Below are positions 56,601 to 64,000 of a stretch of DNA of 64,000 nucleotides, piece after piece. The DNA lies in assembly GCF_964355755.1 (NCBI RefSeq), contig NC_092676.1, forward strand, positions 5,996,288 to 6,060,287, read 5' to 3'. Made by a program: the position numbers and the translations under genes. The stretch comes from Antedon mediterranea. Lineage: Eukaryota; Echinodermata; Crinoidea; Comatulida; Antedonidae. A model generated the notes under the pieces. It had not been told where the DNA came from, made no database searches, and saw only the letters and a list, made by a program, of their open reading frames with translations. Each line of letters opens with the position of its first letter. The stretch's first letter is position 1.

Positions 56601-58449
56601 ACAACCATGAAAATAGAAATTTTTTTTTTACAAAAACATCAAATCATTTAGTAGAAATATTGATTAAAATTGTATTGAATAAATTGTTCTTTTTCAGGTT
56701 TGCATCTTTATATTCGCGGACTCCTATTAAAGCTAGAACACCCAGATCAGCAAGTGTGACACCAAATCCAAGGAACTCCTCACCGAAATGTAACTTGTTT
56801 GGGCCTAATGGAAGGTAACTGAAAGCCTACACTATCAAACTAATTTGACAAGAAAAGTGATAGTGATATGCCCAAATATGGTAGTGATATAACATCATCA
56901 TGTCCATATAAGGACATATCACATTTTTTTTTGTCACATAAAGTTTGATAGTGTAGACTAGACAAAACTTAAGCCTTGCTCCTATTGGCCAAAATTACAA
57001 ACATTGCATATCACATGATTTGCTGCCTCTTTGAAATTGTCGATCTTGACATCTTTCTCATCTTTTATTTCCAAGAAAAAACTTGAATATGAGTGGTGTG
57101 TTGCGTGCATGATACATACTTTACATTTTCTTTCCTAATCAAATTAATGAATAAGTATACATTAATGTGGCTGTTTACAAATGTATGTCATACAATTTTA
57201 TAGAATATTGACATCATCCGTTGAAGTTAAACTTTGTACGTGTTTATCCAAATACTTTCTACAATTGGACAAGATTACAAATAGATTAGTAAATTAATAA
57301 TTCAAAGTTATAGGCATTGTTAGTAATATGTTGGTTGTATGTTCTTTAAGGTTCACACCGAATGAGAGCCCAGAAATGGACAATCACTCCGCACCGAGTA
57401 TTAATGGAAATATACCAGAGGAAACACACACAAAAGCTAAGGTGGAACCTATGAATTTAATGGATGTAAGCTTATGTTTTATTTCACTCATAGTTTTATA
57501 GTTTCTAGGTTTATGCCAGACGAAACATCAATTGACGAGACCTAGCTTGTTCATAGGTTGTCTATAGTTGGATATCAAAACTCCCTATTTACCTCTGATA
57601 GGGGTATGTATAGCTCTGTCTACACTCTGTCAACCTTTAAGTGACGTGCTCATATATGGACATGATGATGTCATATTATCACTAACATATTTTGACATAT
57701 CACAGATGCAGAAAACACTTTTCCTTTGTCCTAAACCTAACACTATATTTGTTGAATTCTTCTTGAGCAAGTTTGTATTCAGCTCTATCTACACTATCAA
57801 ACTTTATGTGACAAATAAATGTTATGTGTCCATGGATATGATATGATGTCATATCACTACCATATTTAAACATCACTACCATATTTGGGCACATCACACT
57901 TTGTCAAACTACAGTAGTTTGATAGTGTAGGCATGAGTTTGAGACTTTATTTACATTTGCATTCATTGCCTCATCTGGTCCCGGTCCGGCGAATCAAACA
58001 ACAATGTTTTTCGTTTTTGATGACGCTCAACACGGCTATGCGCCAATCGATATGCGAGTAGCCGCGTGAAACATTGACGGTTGATTGGATTTTCCAGCGC
58101 CAGACTGGAACCGTGCCGGAACAGGTGTGAAAGACCCTTTAGAAGAGATGTTAAGCCGTCAATCTGGTGTTTGTAGAGGATATAAAGCTCTGTCTACACT
58201 AAAAACTTGCTCAAGAAGAATTCAACAAATAGAGTGTTAGGTTTAGGACAAAGGAAAAGTGTTTTCTGCATTAGGAATTAATACTATTGTGAGGGTGAAT
58301 TTTGCAATAAAAGAAGTTGCCCTATGAGTTGATAAAGGCAGTATTATAGTATTATTTATATTGTTGGAATACGTTTTGTTTATTATTATATAAAAAGTAA
58401 TAATTTTTGTTCTTTTACTTTTCAGGTTTTTGAAGAAGTTGGAGATTAA
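47628..58449 (+). CDS. PKMYT1: PKMYT1, membrane-associated CDK1-inhibitory kinase (Myt1)
   Basis: Fourteen exons: 47628-47729, 48286-48427, 48886-48989, 49220-49302, 49595-49720, 50488-50563, 51090-51212, 52015-52106, 53449-53701, 54296-54458, 55354-55462, 56698-56814, 57351-57465, 58426-58449; in phase, 1629 nt (542 aa; human 499). Myt1 phosphorylates CDK1 on Thr14 and Tyr15 at ER/Golgi membranes to hold cells before mitosis. Visible: P-loop GEGSFGEV (110-117), Lys132 in [13 protein letters not shown] with Asp225 and Asn230, DFG at 243-245, and the Wee/Myt1-type [10 protein letters not shown] (260-269). A membrane segment (about 371-393, [18 protein letters not shown]) follows the kinase domain. 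The tail has clustered TP/SP sites (RTPIK, RTPRS, VTPNP, FTPNE, ESPEM) and ends NLMDVFEEVGD, like human NLLSLFEDTLD. The exon 2 donor at 48428 was chosen by phase and VSF...LQSPHYD homology. Candidate poly(A) signals: ATTAAA 58592, AATAAA 58842. Confidence 0.96.
47874..48165. repeat. TAGGCCTA palindrome cluster in PKMYT1 intron 1
   Basis: Dense overlapping 'ctaggcctag' and 'tagcctaggc' words, self-complementary at many positions. Similar clusters lie at 30.35-30.77 and 62.71-62.87 kb. Confidence 0.7.
48493..48660. mobile_element. Family A MITE with an internal 21-bp expansion, PKMYT1 intron 2
   Basis: Arms 'cacactatcaaactttatgt' and 'aactagtttgatagtgtaga'. The inner 'gtatcactaccatatttaag' unit is present about three times in tandem (48560-48615), where other copies have one or two. 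Confidence 0.8.
48700..48847 (+). mobile_element. Retroposon 3' end with (TGAAA)n tail
   Basis: 'gttgaccctggtctccccaa' followed by AT-rich sequence and 'aataatgaaatgaaatgaaa'. The tandem tail is typical of non-LTR retroposon insertions. No ORF. It ends 38 bp before PKMYT1 exon 3. Confidence 0.5.
49790..50395. repeat. 40-bp minisatellite in PKMYT1 intron 5, about 14 units
   Basis: The unit is 'gctagcccaaatacaaatta' plus 'gctggtccctgtacaattct'. The first units are degenerate and the later ones nearly identical, indicating local expansion. It ends about 90 bp before exon 6. Confidence 0.9.
50912..51005. mobile_element. Family A MITE fragment, PKMYT1 intron 6
   Basis: 'tggtagtgatatgcccaaat' to 'aaagtgtagacagagct'. 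The left arm is lost and the interior shortened. Confidence 0.7.
51253..51412 (+). mobile_element. tRNA-Thr-like SINE S1, copy 1 (5' head decayed)
   Basis: It shares 'gccaggctagtgacctggag', 'gtcgtgggttcgagtcccac' and 'tttttcgcaagtattctcaa' with copy 2. The A-box region is disrupted ('ctcggtataaaagaacg'). Confidence 0.75.
51502..51665 (+). mobile_element. tRNA-Thr-like SINE S1, copy 2 (intact Pol III promoter)
   Basis: A tRNA-like head at 51502-51572: acceptor CTCGG/CCGAG, A box TGGTCTAGAGG, anticodon loop CTAGTGA (AGT, Thr) in a CCAGG/TCTGG stem, and B box GGTTCGAGTCC. The tRNA-unrelated body 'ttttttcgcaagtattctca' ... 'agtagggcaaaacatctaat' is shared with copy 1, so it is a SINE rather than a functional tRNA gene. 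Both lie in PKMYT1 intron 7. Confidence 0.8.
52320..52809. mobile_element. Family C long-TIR element, copy 2, PKMYT1 intron 8
   Basis: TA|GGGAGGTTTTGCAACC...GATTGCGAAACCTCTC|TA, 490 bp. Colinear with 20829-21336, with a short deletion in the right arm. Confidence 0.9.
52884..53282. mobile_element. Family A MITE split by a retroposon, PKMYT1 intron 8
   Basis: TTA|AGCTTTGTGTACACTATC on the left and 'gatagtgtagacagagct'|TTA on the right belong to one element interrupted at about 52916-53205. Confidence 0.8.
52916..53205 (-). mobile_element. Retroposon R2 inserted inside a family A MITE
   Basis: Read on the minus strand it ends '...gatggggaaataaatcaaat' with an (ATCAA)n tail, like a non-LTR 3' end. 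The sequence just upstream has 'ggacttttatgagttatcc', which can fold. About 290 bp, no intact coding sequence. Confidence 0.6.
53718..53870 (+). mobile_element. SINE family S3, tRNA-like head, just past PKMYT1 exon 9
   Basis: 'ggagctgtagcttggtggtt' (A box), 'ctaggttcaatcctgaccta' (B box), then 'aactcatgactctttcaact' and 'aagcctgaaatgagacttta'. An AT-rich tail runs to about 54.08 kb ('ccaaataaattcaaatcaat'). It starts 17 bp after the exon 9 donor. Confidence 0.75.
54488..54625 (-). mobile_element. Retroposon 3' end, minus orientation
   Basis: Minus strand reads 'ggcatgaagttgccttttct' ... 'gaatttttgggatgaataaa' with a (GAAA)n tail at 54488. Layout resembles other non-LTR 3' ends in the window. 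PKMYT1 intron 10. Confidence 0.45.
54958..55215 (+). mobile_element. SINE family S2 with a tRNA-Leu/Ser-like A box
   Basis: Head 'tcacatggccaagcggttaa' has the type II tRNA A-box look. The body 'ttctggtggtggaacaagaa', 'ggataaggactataaaccgt', 'agatccagtgta' and 'gcacttaaagaacccagt' recurs at 15310-15545. PKMYT1 intron 10. Confidence 0.7.
55545..55935. mobile_element. Family J foldback element, interrupted by retroposon R1
   Basis: Left 'ctgttccggcacggttccgt' and right 'ctagaacaggtgtgaaagac' belong to one short element. The uninterrupted relative is at 57970-58141. PKMYT1 intron 11. Confidence 0.75.
55639..55838 (-). mobile_element. Retroposon R1, copy 2, inserted in family J
   Basis: Nearly identical to 1817-2023, including the TCAGGC/GCCTGA stem-loop and a (GAAT)4 tail on the minus strand. 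The host element reads 'gcaccaatc' on the left and 'tatgtgcatagccgcgtg' on the right; the empty copy reads 'gcgccaatcgatatgcgagt'. Confidence 0.75.
56037..56543. mobile_element. Family C long-TIR element, copy 3 (inverted), PKMYT1 intron 11
   Basis: TA|GAGAGGTTTCGCAATC...GGTTGCGAAACCTCCC|TA, 507 bp. Opposite orientation to copies 1 and 2, judged from the 'gctcaaaagtttcacaaatg' and 'taggcctagcgtaacatcaa' order. Confidence 0.9.
56822..56962. mobile_element. Family A MITE, PKMYT1 intron 12
   Basis: 'agcctacactatcaaactaa' to 'aagtttgatagtgtagacta'. It begins only 7 bp after the end of exon 12 (56814). Confidence 0.8.
57612..57706. mobile_element. Family A MITE, left half, PKMYT1 intron 13
   Basis: AGCTCTGTCTACACTCTGTC...'catattttgacatatcacag'. 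The right arm is missing. It is followed by an inverted copy of the 'ttgaattcttcttgagcaag' segment. Confidence 0.75.
57781..57932. mobile_element. Family A MITE, PKMYT1 intron 13
   Basis: AGCTCTATCTACACTATCAA...'agtagtttgatagtgtaggc'. Two family A pieces and a further half-copy at 58186-58201 crowd this intron. Confidence 0.8.
57970..58141. mobile_element. Family J element, uninterrupted copy
   Basis: 'ggtcccggtccggcgaatca' to 'gtgccggaacaggtgtgaaa'. The ends are inverted relative to each other. It provides the empty site for R1 copy 2. Confidence 0.7.
58186..58330. repeat. Family A end plus companion segment K
   Basis: 'agctctgtctacact' is followed by 'aacttgctcaagaagaattc', 'gtgttaggtttaggacaaag' and 'gaattaatac'. 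The same K segment follows a family A copy at 17855-17960 and lies inverted at 57715-57775. Confidence 0.65.
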
Positions 58450-58899
58450 ATAGAAGATGTACCTTATGATTTATATTTTTTACTGCACATAATTATTTTA
58501 TTTGTGTTTAACACATGTGTTTATAGTTATTTTGCCATGATTATGTTTCTTAAAATCATTTTTGATTGGTACTATAGAAAAGATATATTTTATTAAACAC
58601 ACTCTACTCTCCTATTTTTCACTGGTCTATATAAGGATAGAAAATTATTTAAATGATATAGTTTCGAAAGATAAAAAATTATAAAGAAATCTATAATGAC
58701 TAAATGGGGTTATTGTAAACGTTTTTTTTTTAATTTGTAAGCAATTTTGATAGATCTGTTTATACAAACACACCTACTACTAACAGATATTTCACATTGT
58801 AAACATTTGTAATAAGAACAAAATTATTCAATGACTGCAAAAATAAAAATCATTCATAACATTTTTTTTTTCTTCAATATTTTGTACTTAGTTTGTCGT

Positions 58900-60357
58900 C
58901 CTCGTTTACCGCGATTACGTTGACCGTTGTCCTCATTACCATCGTCACTATTACCGTCTTCACCAATACCGTCCTTCATATCGCTGTCGGCTTCACAATT
59001 CCGTTGTCCGTATCGCCGTCGTATTTATTATTTTCGTTCTTATTTCCATCTTCGCTACTACAGTCATAACATTTACCGCCGTCGTCATCGTTACAACGTG
59101 TCCTCCATATTGTCGTCGTCTCCAATACCGCCTTTCTAATTACCGTTGTCTTTTTTAGCGTTCCATATTGTCCTCTCCCCTATTACCGTCGTCCTTAATA
59201 CCGTCTTTCTAATTACCGTTGTCTTTTTTAACGTTCCATATTGTCATCGTCCCTATTACCGTCTTTCTAATTACCGTTGTCTTTTTTAACGTTCCATATT
59301 GTCATCGTCCCTATTACCGTCTTTCTAAATACCGTCGTCTTCTTTAACGTTCCATATTGTCATCGTCCCTATTACCGTCGTCCTCAATACTGCCTTTCTA
59401 ATTACCGTCGTCTTCTTTAACGTTCCATATTGTCCTCGTCCCTATAACCGTCGTCCTCAATACCGCCTTTCTAATTACCGTTGTCGTCTTTAACATTCCA
59501 TATTGTCATCGTCCCTATTACCGTTGTCCTCAATACTGCCTTTCTAATTACTGTCGTCTTTTTTAACGTTCCATATTGTCCTCGTCCCAATTACCGTCGT
59601 CCTCAATACCGCCTTTCTAATTACCGTCGTCTTCTTTAACGTTCTATATTGTCCGCGTCCCTATTACCGTCGTCCTCAATACCCCCCTTCTTACCGTTGT
59701 CTTCTTTAACGTTCCATATTGTCATCGTCCCAATTACCGTCGTCCTCAATACCGCCTTTCTAATTACCGTCGTCTTTTTTAACGTTCCATATTGTCATCG
59801 TCCCTACTGTATTACCGTCGTCCTCAATACCGTCTTTCTAATTACCGTCGTCTTCTTTAACGTTCCATATTGTCCTCGTCCCTGTTACCGTCGTCCTCAA
59901 TACCCACCCCCCCCCCCCTTCTTACCGTTGTCTTCTTTAACGTTCCATATTGTCATCGTCCCTATTACCGTCGTCCTCAATACCGTCTTTCTAATTACCG
60001 TCGTCTTCTTTAACGTTCCATATTGTCCTCGTCCCTATTACCGTCGTCCTCAATACCGTCTTTCTAATTACCGTCGTCTTCTTTAACGTTCCATATTGTC
60101 CTCGTCCCTATTACCGTCGTCCTCAATACCCCCCCCCCCCCCCCCCACCTTCTTACCGTTGTCTTCTTTAACGTTCCATATTGTCCTCGTCCCTATTACC
60201 GTCGTCCTCAATACTGCCTTTCTAATTACCGTCGTCTTCTTTAACGTTCCATATTGTCCTCGTCCCTATTACCGTCGTCCTCAATACTGCCTTTTAATTA
60301 CCGTTGTCTTTTTTAACGTTCCATATATTGTCCTCGTCCCTATTACCGTCTTCAATA
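58900..60357. repeat. 73-bp minisatellite between PKMYT1 and PACRG
   Basis: The unit is 'attaccgtcgtcttctttaa' + 'cgttccatattgtcctcgtc' + 'cctattaccgtcgtcctcaa' + 'taccgtctttcta' (73 bp), with a nested 'attaccgtcgtc' half-unit. The left edge is degenerate trinucleotide-like DNA. Long C tracts (up to about 17) near 59.91 and 60.13 kb interrupt it. Long ORFs here come from the repeat and are not genes. Confidence 0.9.
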
Positions 60358-60582
60358 TCATTTCTTATTACATTCAATTGAGTAAAAAAACAAGCGTACC
60401 GCACTCTCGAAATGCTAAAGATTTATGGTATATAATACCTTTTCTACGGATGCGTTAACTGTTTATCCCTGATCAGGATCAATTATTTTTACAAAATCAC
60501 ATTCGATTAAGTCAATCAATAAATGTTTTTATTGTTTAATTACTTTAATTTTGTTGTCACGATTCATAATTATACTACAATG

Positions 60583-63338
60583 TCATGTTGTGTTATGTGA
60601 CTTGACGCAAGACTCGTACGTTGGTACCATGTACTTTATACCCAAGAAAGCGTCTTTTCCTCCTTGGCGTTCCATAGTTTCCAAAGTTTCTTGCACCAGA
60701 TCACCAATGTTCTGTCGTTTTTGTTGACTGTAGTCGATAGCATCTCCAGAGTTACCTTTTTTAAAGGGGAATTGAATTATAATCATTAAGCTTTGTCCAC
60801 ACTATCAAACTGGTTTGATAAAAAAAAAAAGTTTAACAATGGAGATGATAATGTCATATCACTACCATATTTGGGCATATCACTACCATATTTAGCAAAC
60901 TAGTTTGATAGTGTAGACAGGGCTTTAGTTATTAATTTCTAAAGTTCTAAAGCTGGCCTGATTGACTACAGTAGAATAGAAGCGTCTAGACATAATTATA
61001 TATACAACAACAAATTAAATACAATAAAACACCTCAACGATTTGTGATATTTTTCATTGGTCCACATGACGAAATTAATTGAGAGGCGGGTAAAGACGAT
61101 CCCCAGATTGAATATCCAGGCAGTAAGCTTTTAACTTAAGCGTGGTTCCCACTACCGACGCAACACAAGGACGTAACGCAACGCAAGTGAATTGACCAAT
61201 CACAAGCGATGGCTTATTCGCTTGTGATTGCTAACTGTCTATAACTTAGCTTGTCATTGGTTTAAAACGCTTGCGTTGCGTTTACGTCCTTGCGTTACGT
61301 TCTAGTGGGAACCAAGCTTTAAAAACGAGAAAGGGAATTATAGATTATATAGATTTTGTACGTATTCCTATACGTATATACTTACAGTTCATTGCCTTGA
61401 ATATGTTGAGCACTGGTAGTATGTTCCTATAGTATGGCACTAATGCTTCTCCGATAAGTTCCTCCGATTTTACTAACTGTTGCAGTATCTTCAGAGTTCG
61501 ACAAACAATCGTTTTATTTCTAGTATTTAGTGCATCTGAAAAAAATGTTTATTATGGTCCGAAGCTAGCTGTTATCTTAGTAGGCTTATACTGCTGTCAT
61601 GCATTTTTTTAAAATACATTTGGTCGATAAAACTTTGCATTCTCGCTTTTTTAAAATCTATATAAACTATCTAAAGAAGATATCTAGCAGGGTAACATTT
61701 AATACATTGTAATTTCAACAAATAGTAACACTCCTCTTTGGGACATCACTTTTCAGGGACACTCCTATATAAGGGGCCAAATTCCCATGGAGAGAACGAA
61801 CACAATATTTTTACCATAACAGCCAATCCCTATTATTCACGGCTTGGTTCCCACAAGGTAGCAACGCAATGACGTTATGCGCAATGCAAGTTATTAGACC
61901 AATCAATAGCGATAGATTGCTAGAGCTGTCGCTTGCCATTAGTTAGCCAATCGCTTGTGTTATGTTGTGTTGCGCTTACGTCTTTTTGTGTTGTGTCCTT
62001 GTGGTGGGAATTGAACTAAACTTCAGCCTGAACTTCAGTGATAAACCTTTATTAAAAGGAGACTAGATAGCCGCTGCAAAAGATCATCCCGAACGTGTAC
62101 GTCCCCTTATTGTGGGTTCTTTTATTGACTTACTTTGTATTGGTACAATAAGCTGTGGAATGACCGGAAGTACTTTATTATTGTTATGTTCTAGTAGGTC
62201 ACTGATACCCTTGCGTGCAAAGAAGTCGTATGGGTGTTCTGTTTCACACAAGCCATCGAATAATAGCGGTAGATAATGATGGAAGTCTAGTCGCTCTATT
62301 TCAATCTAAAAATCAGGTTTACTATAATCTTATGCCTTGTCTACACAACTTTATGTCAAAAATGTGATATGCCCATATATGGATGATGATTTCATCATAC
62401 ACTACCATTTTTGGTCATGTGCACATCACACTTTTGTTGTACGTCAAATTAGTTAGATAGTGTGGACAGAGCTTTATTGAAACATATTTCAAGTTGTAAG
62501 TGGACATTTCATATTTGTATACGGTATAGGCTATTATTACAAAGCTACTAAACAATAATACGAAATTATAATTCTAGACAAACAGGTGTAAGGTACAATC
62601 CGGATGAAGGGGATGGGGAGCGAGCTCGATGTGTGACGTGCAGGTGAGATAGTCAACAATTCAATAAGAAACATTACATAAAGTGGTAAAGCAGAATATG
62701 TGATCTTTATCTTTTAGGCCTAGCCTAGGCCTAAACCTAGTCCTCTAACCCAAATCGCGTTAATAATTAAGTTCGACCATAGAGAATACAATTTTTAAGG
62801 CTAGTTTCTAGCAAAAAAAAAATTGATAGTCTCGGCCGGACACCCGAACCTTTAGGCTAGGCCTAGAAAGAAAAGTTCAGATCTTACGTTCCACGCGATT
62901 TTGTTCCCTTTGGAATCATGAGTCAAAGTGATCGGAAAGTCTCCACGATTGTAAAATTTCCGAAACAAATTGGATGATTTAGCTTCTCTTTCTTGAAACG
63001 CACCAGCCTGAGGTGGACCTCCACCGGTGATCTAATAGACAAGAAAATCATAATTATAATAATTAATGCTTCCTGCCACCAAAGCCAAGAAATTAGGCCT
63101 ATAGGGCCTACACGTGAACCCTGTCACCTGACGTTGTGTTGCTATCATAATCATAATGAACAATTTGAATTAAGCCGTCTGGTCCTATAAATGATTGTGC
63201 GGGTGCATTTTTCACACTGACAATGAAATACAAACAGCCTGGTGGTGGCAAAATGATCAGCCAACCACAATATTTAATCTATAAGTACGTTAGCATATTT
63301 AAGAGGGGTCCTATGCCTACCTGTTTAACTCCAAACAT
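60583..63338 (-). CDS. PACRG: PACRG, parkin co-regulated gene protein (axonemal)
   Basis: Five exons, 63321-63338, 62888-63031, 62134-62305, 61386-61535 and 60583-60755, join in phase to 657 nt (218 aa from the chosen ATG). Diagnostic matches to human [80 protein letters not shown] and [11 protein letters not shown]. It is an alpha-helical HEAT/ARM-like repeat protein. In cilia and flagella PACRG, with its partner FAP20/CFAP20, forms the inner junction joining the A and B tubules of doublet microtubules. The start is uncertain: MFGVKQ is the only in-frame ATG near the exon 1 donor, the frame stays open for about 80 codons upstream without an ATG, and the N-terminus is shorter than human. In vertebrates PACRG is divergent from PRKN; that neighbour would lie beyond the right edge and is not seen. 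A poly(A) signal candidate is at 60528-60533. Confidence 0.94.
60789..60924. mobile_element. Family A MITE, TTA duplication, next to the PACRG last exon
   Basis: TTA|AGCTTTGTCCACACTATC...'gatagtgtagacagggct'|TTA. Its left edge is 34 bp from the acceptor of the last PACRG exon (60755). Confidence 0.85.
61139..61318. mobile_element. Family B MITE, full length, TTA duplication
   Basis: TTA|AGCGTGGTTCCCACTA...TAGTGGGAACCAAGCT|TTA, 180 bp. Essentially the reverse complement of the copy at 39-223. In PACRG intron 4. Confidence 0.9.
61844..62017. mobile_element. Family B MITE, diverged copy, PACRG intron 3
   Basis: 'ggcttggttcccacaaggta' to 'gtggtgggaattgaact', with the interior 'accaatcaatagcgatagat' and 'ttagccaatcgcttgtg'. 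Confidence 0.75.
62333..62473. mobile_element. Family A MITE, TTA duplication, PACRG intron 2
   Basis: TTA|TGCCTTGTCTACACA...'gatagtgtggacagagct'|TTA. It begins 28 bp upstream of PACRG exon 3 (minus strand). Confidence 0.8.
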
Positions 63339-64000
63339 CGAGACAATTATTAATTTGCGTAATTTTAAGTGCGTAAATTTTCTTCGATAAATATTCGAAC
63401 CATATCCAACTAGCTCTATGTCGCGGAACACTTTTCGATTGGTGGAATGTTTCGAACGCGCACAATTTCTTTCAATACTGCCCTCGCTAGATTCACTGGT
63501 TATGGGTGGAGTAAATAACAAATCCTTGATATGGTTGAGTGGATAATTGTCGACCTTGCTCGGGGTCAAAAGATACACATGAATAATTTAGGAAAGTTGT
63601 AAATGTGTCGGAAATAATATTTTTGCTTGATAGAAATGGCGAAAATTTGTGAATTTTGCAATATGAATACTTCATCCATGGCCGTATCTGTTATGCTCAT
63701 CAATTGTTTTGAAATTTCAGAATATTGTGCTTGTTTTTGCATCTGATTTGGTAAGTTGCCAGACGACGATAACGATTGCTCTTGCACAACCACGCAAGCC
63801 CCGAGTATCGGACTGGGAATCGTACGTGGCCAATTCTTCAGTTCACAGATCAAACATGAAAGAAGTGCTAGCCTAGTGTAGTGTTACTGTTATTTATGCA
63901 GGTCTAAGGTCTACGTCTACTTTTTTCCACAATACATAGTAATAATATTGGCGCCATAATATTTTCATTCGTGCCATACATACTGTAAAAAGTAACAGTT
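63339..64000. other. PACRG 5' region and unexplained open frame
   Basis: It should hold the PACRG promoter and 5' UTR. A frame on the minus strand at about 63680-63860 (CELKNWPRTIPSPIL ... EISKQLMSITDTAMDE) has coding-like codon use, an AG at about 63870 and a possible gtattc donor. It matches no family I recognise and could be a 5' exon of PACRG or another gene. No Parkin exon is seen. Confidence 0.35.

Noticed and set aside
59649-60458. Two long ORFs (145 and 120 codons) reading 'FNVPYCPRPYYRRPQ'-like repeats
   Set aside because: They are translations of the 73-bp minisatellite. The unit is not a multiple of three, the frame changes from unit to unit, and no start or splice context fits.
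63339-64000. Parkin (PRKN) first exon opposite PACRG
   Set aside because: Expected from vertebrate gene order, but no plus-strand ubiquitin-like domain start was found before the window ends.

Overview
This 64 kb window is AT-rich nuclear DNA of an animal. It has short exons, GT-AG introns of 0.1-4.6 kb full of small non-autonomous transposons, and no operons or prokaryotic signals. The gene set (SHOC2, a single U1A/U2B''-type SNRPA, BET1, PKMYT1/Myt1, PACRG, an NXPE-type PC-esterase and a Ly6/uPAR protein) is metazoan. The divergence from the human proteins, the single SNF-type gene, the abundant AGGCCTA palindromes and the dispersed 'GTCCCCTTAATAGG' sequence suggest a marine invertebrate deuterostome, with an echinoderm (perhaps a crinoid) my best guess. 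That assignment is an inference. No species was identified.

Layout. (1) 1-3.2 kb: the 3' part of an NXPE-family gene on +, inside a cluster of foldback transposons. (2) 3.2-10.8 kb: gene-free, holding a possible 1.9 kb hairpin-ended element, a 303-bp duplication and a degenerate ~120-bp satellite. (3) 10.8-26.6 kb: SHOC2 on -, 16 coding exons including a 30-nt exon, all in phase (543 aa). (4) 30.8-35.0 kb: SNRPA on +, divergent from SHOC2, six coding exons, 253 aa, first coding intron GC-AG. (5) 38.7-40.3 kb: a three-exon Ly6/uPAR-type small surface protein on -. (6) 44.3-47.1 kb: BET1 on -, four exons, 109 aa. (7) 47.6-58.4 kb: PKMYT1 on +, 14 exons, 542 aa, head-to-head with BET1 across 484 bp that contain a perfect CRE. 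(8) 58.9-60.4 kb: a 73-bp minisatellite. (9) 60.6-63.3 kb: PACRG on -, five coding exons, N-terminus uncertain.

The genes do not form one pathway. They are housekeeping or signalling genes: RAF activation (SHOC2), U1/U2 snRNP (SNRPA), ER-Golgi SNARE (BET1), CDK1 inhibition (PKMYT1) and ciliary doublet microtubules (PACRG). I assembled the exon structures by hand from splice sites, phase continuity and remembered family sequences. Apart from the open 5' ends noted for NXPE and PACRG, every gene reads through without frameshift or internal stop.

The most distinctive layer is the mobile-element layer. There are about 17 copies of a palindromic MITE (family A, TWA target-site duplications) and six copies of a second MITE (family B, TWA). 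A ~500-bp long-TIR element occurs three times (family C, TA). A 'GATGTATTGTCCC' family has TTAA duplications (family D). There are several tRNA-headed SINEs, a 5S-rRNA-derived sequence, and nested retroposon insertions whose empty sites can be read inside this same window. I found no undescribed defence or metabolic system. No autonomous transposase or reverse transcriptase ORF is visible.
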